Of a stretch of DNA of 64,000 nucleotides, positions 1 through 6,886 are shown piece by piece. This DNA comes from Candidatus Obscuribacterales bacterium. GTDB taxonomy: Bacteria > Cyanobacteriota > Vampirovibrionia > Obscuribacterales > Obscuribacteraceae. Position 1 is the first letter of the stretch; every line of letters begins with the position of its first letter. The stretch lies in NCBI GenBank assembly GCA_019637435.1, contig JAHBVO010000005.1, positions 648,995 through 712,994 of the forward strand. The letters run 5' to 3'. The position numbers and the translations under genes were made by a program. The notes beneath the pieces were generated by a model. It did not search any database and was not told where the DNA came from. It was given only the letters and a program-made list of their open reading frames with translations.

Positions 1-813
1 GCCATTCCGGTTTTCGGAGCAGAAGGTATCGCTGCCGTTGCAAACGTCGGCTCCGGCGAACAGGTCAAAGGGACTTACCTGACAATGGTTCACGGCATCG
101 GTCCCGGTCATGATTGCGGGCTGGTGGCTGGCGATATGTTGCTGATGGTGGACAAGAAGGTGACTGAAACTCCTGAGCTTACAACTCAACTAGTCACCGA
201 ATACAGTGGCATGAGAACGACTATTCGATATGCCAGGAAGAAGGGAAATGTTCTGGAAGTCAAAGATACCGAGGCGTACTGGACAATCCCCAAAGCTGAC
301 AGTTCAACCATGCCATCAGCCGGTTTTGACTCGACCCAAACCGTGAGTGCAGTCTCTCACGCACCGGCAGAAGAGGTTTCAACCGAGGACCTCGAAGACT
401 ATATGATCGAGATTATAAACAACGACCGAGCCATGAATGGCAATCTGCCAAGACTTTATAAGAGCGAAACACTTTCAGCCATGGCAACTAAATACGCCGA
501 GGAGATGGTAAAGCGTAAGTTCTTCAGTCACACCGACCCCGACGGGCATGATATGACTGCACGCGGCGCCGCCAATGGTATCACCGGACATCTGGCTGAA
601 AACATTTCCGTGGTCAGAAACAAAGTAGTCGACGCGCGCGAACTGGTAAAACGCTGCCAGAAAACTATGATGAACGAACCGCCCAATGTGCCCGGCAATC
701 ACCGCGCCAATATTCTAGATAAAGATCAGAAAAGCGTAGGCGTTGGTGTTGCAGTTCTTCCAGAAGGCGGCGTCATCACCGTTCAAGAATTCTCTCACGA
801 TGAGTTGCCTTAG
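1..813 (+). CDS. PDZ plus CAP/SCP-domain protein, 5' end outside the window
   Basis: The reading frame is open from the first base, so the N-terminus and probably any export signal lie upstream. The first ~80 visible residues look like a PDZ domain (a GIGPGHDCGLVAGDMLLMVD stretch resembles the carboxylate-binding loop and following strand). A ~40-residue linker rich in Ser/Thr/Glu follows. The C-terminal ~150 residues form a CAP/SCP (CAP superfamily, as in YkwD-like proteins) domain: an N-terminal helix with an INNDRAMNGN motif, then KFFSHTDPDGHDM with the conserved His/Asp, then GHLAENI and the NHRANILDK motif. Bacterial CAP proteins are usually exported and their biochemical role is mostly unsettled. 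The next gene starts 13 bp later with its own ribosome binding site, so the two are probably co-transcribed. Confidence 0.85.
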   Translation, partial: AIPVFGAEGIAAVANVGSGEQVKGTYLTMVHGIGPGHDCGLVAGDMLLMVDKKVTETPELTTQLVTEYSGMRTTIRYARKKGNVLEVKDTEAYWTIPKADSSTMPSAGFDSTQTVSAVSHAPAEEVSTEDLEDYMIEIINNDRAMNGNLPRLYKSETLSAMATKYAEEMVKRKFFSHTDPDGHDMTARGAANGITGHLAENISVVRNKVVDARELVKRCQKTMMNEPPNVPGNHRANILDKDQKSVGVGVAVLPEGGVITVQEFSHDELP

Positions 814-825
814 CCCAGGAGTTCC

Positions 826-1479
826 ATGCCACGAGTATTCATCATAGCCAACGGTCAAGCGGACTTTCCATTTTCTTTTCCGAGTCTCATTTCCAGTAAT
901 GACATTGTTATCTGCGCAGACGGCGGTAGCAATCACGCTGCCGAGTTGGGGGTGAAACCCGCTATCGTCATAGGCGATATGGACTCTGTCGCGCCAGAGT
1001 TGCTCTTGCAGTATCAGCAGGGAGGTGTGGACATACGCAGATTCCCGAAGGACAAGGACGCAAGCGATCTGGATCTGTGCCTGGAAGCTGCGGTCGGTTT
1101 CAACCCGACGGAGATTACCTGTATCTGCGTGCTCGGCAACCGCGAGGACCACTCGCTGACCAACACATTTCTCCTGGCGCGCTACGCCAGTCGAAACAAC
1201 AAGGTGACGATGCTAGGCTCGAATTGGCAGGCACAATTTATCACGAAACAACACCCAAGAGAATTCACCGGAACCCCCGGCGACATAGTATCACTCATGC
1301 CCATGACTGCCACCGTAACTGGTGTCACCATCGAAGGCGTAAAGTGGCCGCTAAATAACGCCGAACTGGCATGGGGCAGTTCGCACACCGTCAGCAACGA
1401 ATTCGCCCAAACCCACGTCTCCATCAAAATCACCACCGGCCTCATCCTCGCCATACACTACTATATACCTTCGTACTGA
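826..1479 (+). CDS. thiN: Thiamine pyrophosphokinase
   Basis: Predicted to transfer pyrophosphate from ATP to thiamine, making the cofactor thiamine diphosphate in the cytosol. The 217-residue length is normal for bacterial TPK. The family motifs appear in order: ICADGGSNHA near the N-terminus, GDMDS (usual GDFDS), KDKDASDLDLCLEAA (the K-x-x-S/T-D metal and substrate motif) and LGNREDHSLTN (usual GGR-x-DH-x-x-N). The C-terminal half has the beta-rich thiamine-binding domain. The ATG is preceded by AGGAG at 817-821. The end of the gene overlaps the start of a duplicated intergenic segment (from 1456), the left copy of which is interrupted by the IS110 element. Confidence 0.9.
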   Translation: MPRVFIIANGQADFPFSFPSLISSNDIVICADGGSNHAAELGVKPAIVIGDMDSVAPELLLQYQQGGVDIRRFPKDKDASDLDLCLEAAVGFNPTEITCICVLGNREDHSLTNTFLLARYASRNNKVTMLGSNWQAQFITKQHPREFTGTPGDIVSLMPMTATVTGVTIEGVKWPLNNAELAWGSSHTVSNEFAQTHVSIKITTGLILAIHYYIPSY

Positions 1480-1591
1480 AGAGAGTCCAAGAGTCGTTGT
1501 GCCGTCTCAGTTTCGAGCCTTTCCTCCCAATTCCCATCTGCCCAATATCCCCCTTTGTCTACGTGAGAGCGCCGATTTTGAGCAATTGCGT
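1456..1591 (+). repeat. Direct repeat, left copy, interrupted by the IS110 element
   Basis: This 136-bp stretch matches 2891-3025. The first 11 bp (CACTACTATAT) are identical and the middle ~42 bp are only about half identical. The last 67 bp (1525-1591 and 2959-3025) are identical. At 1591 the match stops because the insertion element begins. The rest of this repeat copy continues at 2856-2882, on the other side of the element. Confidence 0.9.
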
Positions 1592-1652
1592 TGTACGTTA
1601 GAGATTGACTGCAGACCCAATCAATTGACACCAGGTCCTGCTGTCGGCAAGG

Positions 1653-1840
1653 CTATCCGAGGACGCGAGGATAGAGAAACGGAAGAAACCAGGAAATTGC
1701 GTATGACCGCGAAGTCAGGCTATGAGGTTTGGACTTCCGTTTCTGTCTTGTCCTCTGAGGCTGAACACTATCAGATGCAAATCCTAGAACGATTTAGCAT
1801 GCGTACAAGGCTCGCCCTGACAAGATTCTATCCGCGTCCT
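1653..1840 (+). ncRNA. Bridge (seek) RNA of the IS110 element, predicted
   Basis: Target loop: a long stem GAAACGGAAG (1676-1685) plus AAACC (1686-1690) pairs with GGTTT (1726-1730) and CTTCCGTTTC (1734-1743). Inside it, AATTGCGT (1695-1702) equals the 8 bases left of the insertion (1584-1591), and GGCTATGAG (1718-1726) is the reverse complement of CTCATAGCC at 2855-2863. A small TGAC/GTCA hairpin (1704-1717) separates the two guides. Donor loop: ACACTATC (1765-1772) equals the right end (2848-2855). CGTACAAG (1802-1809) is the reverse complement of CT plus the left end TGTACG. A hairpin (1775-1800) lies between them. ATAGAT-type closing pairs may come from CTATCC/GGATAG (1653-1674) or from AGGACGCG with CGCGTCCT (near 1660 and 1840). 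RNA ends are estimates. Confidence 0.85.
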
Positions 1841-1873
1841 GTGTAGGTTGGCAAGTCTAAATGGAGGCGCACC

Positions 1874-2839
1874 GTGATATCACTTGGGATAGACATCTCT
1901 AAAGAGACTGTGGATTGCTATCTGCTCTCGGAACGAGGGCGGAAGTTGCACGCTGACAACTCTGACAGCGGATTTCGGCGAATTGAGAAGTGGCTGAATC
2001 AGCACACCGAAAGCGAAGTACAAATTTGCATGGAGGCCACTGGAAAGCTCTGGGAGCCACTCGCAGAATACTTCTGCGACAAAGGTTTTGCCGTCAGCGT
2101 CGTCAATCCTGTTCAGATCAAAAACTTTGGCAAAAGCCTGTTGAAGCGTTCAAAGACGGACGCAATTGATGCCGAAGTAATCGCACAGTTTTGCAAACTG
2201 ATTCAACCGAAGACCTGGACGCCCCTCCCGGACGTGGTCCGGAAGATTCGCAACATTGAGCGTCACATTGATGCGCTCAAGACCGACCGAACCAGAACCG
2301 TGAATCGTACCGAGTCCGGTCGGCTCGACGAACCTGTGAGTATCTCGCTTCAGCGGCAAATCGAATTCATCAACAATGAGATCTTGCTGCTGGAACAGGC
2401 TCGAGACCTCTTGATCAAGTCCGAACCGCAATTTCAGAACGATCTCGCCTTACTGCAAACCATCCCTGGAGTCGGTTTGATCTCGGCACTCACGTTTCTC
2501 ACGGAAATTTCCGGCTTGGACTCCTTCGAGTCGTTGAGAGAAGTCGAGAGCTACTGCGGCTTGACTCCGGAATTGCGCGAGTCCGGAACTTCTGTTCGAG
2601 GGCGTCCGAAGATGTCTAAGAAAGGCTGCAGGCGCCTCCGGAAAGTTTTCTACATGGCGTCTCTGAGCGCAGTTCGATCAAACCCTGCCATTCAAAAATT
2701 CGCGACAAAGTTGGCAGAGAAGTGCAAACCAAGGAAAGTCATCTTGTGCGCCGCCATGCGCAAGCTACTTCGCATCATGATGGCGATCTACAGGACAAAG
2801 ACACCATTTAATCCCAATCATCTAAGCGTTCTTTGTTGA
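1874..2839 (+). CDS. IS110-family transposase (DEDD recombinase)
   Basis: The RNA-guided recombinase of the element: it cuts and joins donor and target DNA selected by the bridge RNA. The 321-residue length is normal and no frameshift is seen. The N-terminal RuvC-like domain shows the DEDD residues: GIDIS (first Asp), MEATG (Glu) and KTDAIDAEVIAQF (two Asp). A helical segment follows. The C-terminal Tnp domain has the IPGVG helix-hairpin-helix-like motif and a YCGLTPELRESG...RGRPKMSKKGCRRLRK region, which carries the nucleophilic-serine segment of the family. The start is GTG with GGAGG at 1863-1867. The gene ends 17 bp before the right end of the element. It looks intact and could be active. 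Confidence 0.95.
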   Translation: MISLGIDISKETVDCYLLSERGRKLHADNSDSGFRRIEKWLNQHTESEVQICMEATGKLWEPLAEYFCDKGFAVSVVNPVQIKNFGKSLLKRSKTDAIDAEVIAQFCKLIQPKTWTPLPDVVRKIRNIERHIDALKTDRTRTVNRTESGRLDEPVSISLQRQIEFINNEILLLEQARDLLIKSEPQFQNDLALLQTIPGVGLISALTFLTEISGLDSFESLREVESYCGLTPELRESGTSVRGRPKMSKKGCRRLRKVFYMASLSAVRSNPAIQKFATKLAEKCKPRKVILCAAMRKLLRIMMAIYRTKTPFNPNHLSVLC

Positions 2840-2855
2840 CAGCGAACACACTATC

Positions 2856-2882
2856 TCATAGCCAGATAGACACGCGAGGGTC
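2856..2882 (+). repeat. Continuation of left repeat copy after the IS110 element
   Basis: These 27 bp (TCATAGCC through GAGGGTC) are identical to 3025-3051. In the downstream copy this segment directly follows the segment that ends at 1591 in the upstream copy. This places the element's insertion point between them. Confidence 0.9.
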
Positions 2883-2890
2883 CAGAACCT

Positions 2891-3051
2891 CACTACTATA
2901 TGGTCTCGTCACACCGAGCGTCCTAAAACTCTTATGCCTCCATAGTTTCGAGCACTTCTCCCAATTCCCATCTGCCCAATATCCCCCTTTGTCTACGTGA
3001 GAGCGCCGATTTTGAGCAATTGCGTCATAGCCAGATAGACACGCGAGGGTC
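2891..3051 (+). repeat. Direct repeat, right copy, uninterrupted
   Basis: A ~161-bp copy of the segment split at 1456-1591 and 2856-2882. It contains no insertion and serves as the empty-site reference for the IS110 element. The two copies are near-tandem, separated by about 8 bp once the element is removed. Their 94-bp right part is identical, while the middle has diverged, so the identical part may be under selection or recently homogenised. Confidence 0.85.
3018..3032 (+). other. Unoccupied target site matching the bridge RNA guides
   Basis: AATTGCGT followed by CATAGCC. The left half matches guide 1695-1702 over all 8 positions. The right half matches guide 1718-1724 over all 7 positions. 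The core here is GT, while the right guide would read CT. Confidence 0.8.
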
Positions 3052-3117
3052 AGACTGGCAGTATGAAGTCCAGCGTTGCTTTCTGCATAAGGCTTTCGAG
3101 ACGCACGGAGGAATGAG

Positions 3118-3166
3118 ATTCTATAGTAGGAAGAGGACCCGAGGAACGGAATTCTACCGTAGGAAG
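3118..3166 (+). repeat. Short direct repeat downstream of dnaE2
   Basis: ATTCTATAGTAGGAAG (3118-3133) and ATTCTACCGTAGGAAG (3151-3166) share 14 of 16 bases at a 33-bp spacing. They lie just beyond the dnaE2 stop codon. No hairpin with a T-run is apparent, so a terminator role cannot be claimed. Confidence 0.4.
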
Positions 3167-3178
3167 TTTGTAAATCCT

Positions 3179-6100
3179 TCAGTGGAAGTTTCGCGCTTCC
3201 ATGTCCGGCTGCCCTTTGATGCGCGGCAACGGCTCACAGTGTGAAGCAATAATATTGGCGACACCAAACTCAAGTTGCAGTCGCCCCTCCACACAAAGGA
3301 AAGACGGTCCTCGTAAAACGCGCCTATATTGCTCGAATACTTGCGGTCGGATAATAACATTCGCAAGACCGGTCTCGTCTTCCAGCGTCAAGAACACAAA
3401 TCCCTTTGCCGTCTCCGGTCGCTGCCTGCAAATAACAGCACCAGCAACTTTGATGATACTGCCATCCTCAGCTTTGGTGATACCAAGACAGGTATGAATT
3501 TTGTTCTCGTCAGCCCAACTTCGATAGAACTCCATCGGATGAGCCGACGTAGACAAACCAGTCATTCGATAATCGTCACCAATCATCTCCAGCTTGCTGA
3601 GCCGTGGAAGCGTGATTTCTTTGCGTTCGAATGCCTCTCGTTTTTCCTCCGACAAATTCTCCATCAACGCATCCAACAATGGCGTCGGTCGCGCCCGACC
3701 GAGCCGCCCGAGTATCTCCCAGAGCGCTTCACGGCGTCCTGGATAAAGCGTTTCGAACGCACCTGCCTTAGCAAGAATTTTTAAATCAGCAGGTGCCAGA
3801 CCGCTCCGCTCAACAACATCTTCAAGCGACGTAAAATTGCCGCCTCTATTCCAGGACTTTTCCAAAATCTCTTTCGACTTCCTTCCCAATCCGTCGATAA
3901 AACGCAAACCTATGCGCAATGCCGGTTTCGTCATACTTCGAGCACGCTTACCTTTAACTATATTTGATACCGCCTGTGGTTCACCCGAAGGCACCACATC
4001 GATTACATCATCTTCGACTTCGAGAGTGCAGTTCCAACTACTTTTCGCAAGATCGATCGGACGGACCTCTACACCATGCCGCAAAGCATCACGAATCAAA
4101 GTTCCCGGACTGTAAAACCCCATCGGCTGCGCGTTTAAAATTGCACAATAGAACTCCGGAGCATAATACAATTTCAAATGCGCCGAAGCATAAACCAAAA
4201 GCGAAAACGACGCCGCATGACTTTCTGGAAAGCCATAATTCGCAAACGCCTTCAACTGGTGAATTATGGTAGCAATTGCTTCCTCTGAAAAATTATTCTT
4301 GCGCATGCCGGCACCAAGATCATCACACAAAGCCAACATTCGCTCCATAGAGCGTTTATGACTCATCACTCGCCGCAACTGATCAGCCTGAGAAGGAGAA
4401 AATCCGGCTGCCACCACAGCTAGTTTCATCCCCTGCTCTTGAAAAAGTGGAACTCCAAGTGTTCGCGACAAAATCGGCTCCAATGAGGGATGCAAATACA
4501 CGACTGGCTCCTCACCACGCCGCCTGCGCAGATACGGATGAATAATGTTTCCTTGAATCGGACCGGGTCGCACGATCGCAATTGAAACCACAATGTCGTA
4601 AAAACATTTCGGCTTCAATCTCGGCAAAATATTCATTTGTGCACGCGACTCAACTTGAAATAAACCAATAGTGTCGGCATTCTGCAACATTTGATAAACA
4701 GCCGGATCGTGCATATCAAGCGCACCAAGATCAATGTTGACGCCGCGAAATTGCTCAACGAGTTTCAACCCCTCCTGAATCATCATCAACATACCAAGCC
4801 CAAGCAGATCGATTTTGATCATCCCAACAAGATCGATATCATCTTTGTCCCATTGAATAACCGTACGCGCATGCATTGAAGCAGGCTCAATCGGAACCAG
4901 CTCACCAAGCGGTCTTCCGGAGAGCACAAAACCACCGACGTGAATCGAACGGTGGCGCGGCAATTGATGCAACCCAGCAACAATCTTCAGCAATAAACCA
5001 ACTCGCCTGTCATTACGATCCAAACCGATGCGTTGCAATCCACCGTCGACTAAACGTTGAACCGCACCAAGCGCTTCAGTATGCTCCCCCTCGGATGACA
5101 GTCGATCTGCCTGTTCTTGCGAAAAACCTAATACGCGAGCCGCGTCGCGCACCGCGGATTTTCCGCGATAAGTAATGATCTCGCAAACCATCGCAGCATG
5201 CTCGCGACCATACTTTTCATAGACGTATTGCAAAACTGTTTCGCGCTCCTGATGCGCGATATCAAGGTCTATATCAGGAGGTTCGTTGCGTCCCTCTGAA
5301 AGAAAACGTTCGAATAAAAGCTCCATGCCTATTGGATCAACCGCTGTAATCATCAAGCAATAGCAAACAGCGGAGTTTGCTGCCGACCCTCGGCCCTGCA
5401 CGGCAATTCCACGCGAACGAGCGAAACGCACAATGTCCCACATTATAAGGAAGTATGGTCCCAGGTCGAGCCCAGTAATCATGCTTAATTCATGATCTAT
5501 TTGTTTGATGTGTTTATCCGTCAAATCCGGATAACGAATGCGCGCGCCCTCCCAGACAAGTTTTTCTAGCAGTGCATTATGATTGAGCGAATCAGGTTTC
5601 GCCTCGCTGGAACCCAGCCCCACAAGCTCCGGCGGCAATTGGAACACAGGCAATGGCGTGCGAAGAGAACCGAGCCTGAATTTGCAACGCTCCGCCACAA
5701 TCAGTGAATTTCGAACTCCCGTCAAATCATGTCGCCACAAATGAGCCATCTCATCCGGCGACTTCATATACCAGCTGGCGTTCGGTCGCAAACGTCGTCC
5801 GGCCTCGGCGAGCGTCACCTCATGCCGAAGACAGGTCAACACATCATGCACAATGCGTTTTTCCGGACGCGAATAATGCACGTTATTAGTCGCCACCCAG
5901 GGAATCTCACACTCATCGGCCAGCTCAAGAAGCTGTTTCGCAAGTATTTGCTCTTGCGTGATGTAGTGATCCCACATCTCTATGTAGAAACGATCTCCAA
6001 AAACTTCTTTAAACTCGCGCGCACAAGCACGCGCACTTTCAACATCGCCTTTGGCAAGAGCTGACGGAATCCGTCCATGCGGACAACCTGACAGGACCAC

Positions 6101-6460
6101 AAGTCCATCGCTACTTGCATACAAATCAGCACTCTGAACTCGCGGAGATCCACGCACGCAAGCAGAACGCGCCTTCGTAATTAAGCGACAAATGTTTTTG
6201 TAGCCAGTCTCATCCGCAGCCAGCAAGATTACATGCGAATGATCATCGAGCGTGAGTTCCGCGCCAATTATGGCATTCAACTCTAGCTCTCTCGCCGCAG
6301 TAGCGAAACGAACGATTCCTCCCATATCGTCGTGATCGGTCAACGCCAACGCTGCGAGGCCAATCTCCTTAGCTCTAACGGCGAGTTCCTCAGGATTGCT
6401 CGCGCCATCTAAAAGAGAAAAAGCAGAATGACAATGCAGCTCAGCGTATTCGTATCGCAA
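3179..6460 (-). CDS. dnaE2: Error-prone DNA polymerase III alpha subunit DnaE2
   Basis: The lesion-bypass polymerase of the ImuA-ImuB-DnaE2 mutasome, about 1,093 residues, the usual DnaE2 size. The N-terminal PHP domain has ELHCHSAFSLLDGAS and ALTDHDDMGG. The palm shows NEPPDIDLDI near residue 393, carrying the catalytic Asp pair. The finger/thumb region includes GRGSAANS and the LFQEQGMKLA, SHAASFSLLVYAS blocks. A C-terminal OB-fold (VAGAVICRQRP...LEDETG) ends the protein. The start is TTG at 6460, just ahead of the PHP motif. An in-frame stop lies four codons upstream and no good Shine-Dalgarno is visible. imuA and imuB, often adjacent to dnaE2, are ~36 kb away here. The gene is expressed from a promoter at 6621-6649 with the same operator as imuA. 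Confidence 0.95.
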   Translation of the reverse strand: MRYEYAELHCHSAFSLLDGASNPEELAVRAKEIGLAALALTDHDDMGGIVRFATAARELELNAIIGAELTLDDHSHVILLAADETGYKNICRLITKARSACVRGSPRVQSADLYASSDGLVVLSGCPHGRIPSALAKGDVESARACAREFKEVFGDRFYIEMWDHYITQEQILAKQLLELADECEIPWVATNNVHYSRPEKRIVHDVLTCLRHEVTLAEAGRRLRPNASWYMKSPDEMAHLWRHDLTGVRNSLIVAERCKFRLGSLRTPLPVFQLPPELVGLGSSEAKPDSLNHNALLEKLVWEGARIRYPDLTDKHIKQIDHELSMITGLDLGPYFLIMWDIVRFARSRGIAVQGRGSAANSAVCYCLMITAVDPIGMELLFERFLSEGRNEPPDIDLDIAHQERETVLQYVYEKYGREHAAMVCEIITYRGKSAVRDAARVLGFSQEQADRLSSEGEHTEALGAVQRLVDGGLQRIGLDRNDRRVGLLLKIVAGLHQLPRHRSIHVGGFVLSGRPLGELVPIEPASMHARTVIQWDKDDIDLVGMIKIDLLGLGMLMMIQEGLKLVEQFRGVNIDLGALDMHDPAVYQMLQNADTIGLFQVESRAQMNILPRLKPKCFYDIVVSIAIVRPGPIQGNIIHPYLRRRRGEEPVVYLHPSLEPILSRTLGVPLFQEQGMKLAVVAAGFSPSQADQLRRVMSHKRSMERMLALCDDLGAGMRKNNFSEEAIATIIHQLKAFANYGFPESHAASFSLLVYASAHLKLYYAPEFYCAILNAQPMGFYSPGTLIRDALRHGVEVRPIDLAKSSWNCTLEVEDDVIDVVPSGEPQAVSNIVKGKRARSMTKPALRIGLRFIDGLGRKSKEILEKSWNRGGNFTSLEDVVERSGLAPADLKILAKAGAFETLYPGRREALWEILGRLGRARPTPLLDALMENLSEEKREAFERKEITLPRLSKLEMIGDDYRMTGLSTSAHPMEFYRSWADENKIHTCLGITKAEDGSIIKVAGAVICRQRPETAKGFVFLTLEDETGLANVIIRPQVFEQYRRVLRGPSFLCVEGRLQLEFGVANIIASHCEPLPRIKGQPDMEARNFH

Positions 6461-6497
6461 GACGCAAAAGGTTCAATAGGTTTATCAGGTAGATTTG

Positions 6498-6547
6498 AAA
6501 AAAATACGCACTCTCCCCCACGCACACTCGCACGAGTGAACGGGGGA
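6498..6547 (-). promoter_or_regulatory. Leader hairpin with T-run between the dnaE2 promoter and start codon
   Basis: On the minus strand an outer stem (TCCCCC/GGGGGA, 6542-6547 with 6514-6519) encloses a second stem, ACTCG/CGAGT (6526-6537). Seven T follow at 6504-6498, separated from the outer stem by ~9 bases. It lies inside the predicted ~155-nt dnaE2 leader, so it could act as an attenuator. The gap before the T-run makes it an imperfect intrinsic terminator. Confidence 0.4.
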
Positions 6548-6620
6548 AGTAGTACTTCCTCGCCGCCCCTCTTCCTCAGGCTCAGCATCAGAATCGGCGC
6601 GACTTGAAGATAGTACTCAA

Positions 6621-6649
6621 ACATTACCATACAAACGTATGCCTGTCAA
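6621..6649 (-). promoter_or_regulatory. dnaE2 promoter with palindromic operator (candidate LexA/SOS box)
   Basis: Minus strand: TTGACA (-35, 6649-6644), a 17-bp spacer, then TAATGT (-10, 6626-6621). The spacer is filled by CATACGTTTGTATG (6641-6628), a 5+4+5 palindrome. The imuA promoter has the same arrangement. A repressor bound here would block RNA polymerase. LexA is the expected candidate because both genes are classic SOS mutasome genes, but no lexA is in the window. Confidence 0.8.
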
Positions 6650-6886
6650 TAATCAGCAAACGCCCCGGATCACATTAAAGTCACGCAGCCACATTTATAT
6701 GGAAGGCGATGGAGAGGCAAATTACTGAATTTCGTAATTTCCCCACTTGTCATAGGGTTGTTCCTGACGTAAAAATAAGGCACTTGCTCGCAATATCAAA
6801 ACCTCGACCAATGCAAAAGGCACCCTAGCCAAGTTGCACAAAAGCGCGCGCGTTCCCATCACGCCGTCGTCGTAGGAGTTACTATA

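Larger units (their letters stand above)
1592..2856 (+). mobile_element. IS110-type insertion sequence, complete, ends defined
   Basis: A 1,265-bp element with a 282-bp left non-coding end, one DEDD transposase gene and a right end of only 17 bp. Comparing the interrupted flanks (ending GCGT at 1591, resuming TCATAGCC at 2856) with the uninterrupted copy at 3018-3032 sets the ends to one or two bases. The left junction keeps GT before TGTACG and the right junction has CT before CATAGCC. This fits a target core GT and a donor core CT with exchange after the core. A long left end and a tiny right end are typical of the IS110 group, whose bridge RNA is encoded upstream of the transposase. No target duplication or terminal inverted repeat is seen, as expected for this family. 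Confidence 0.9.

Noticed and set aside
1499..1846. A 115-codon frame upstream of the transposase
   Set aside because: It runs across the insertion junction at 1591 and through the bridge RNA hairpins. It is not credible as a protein.
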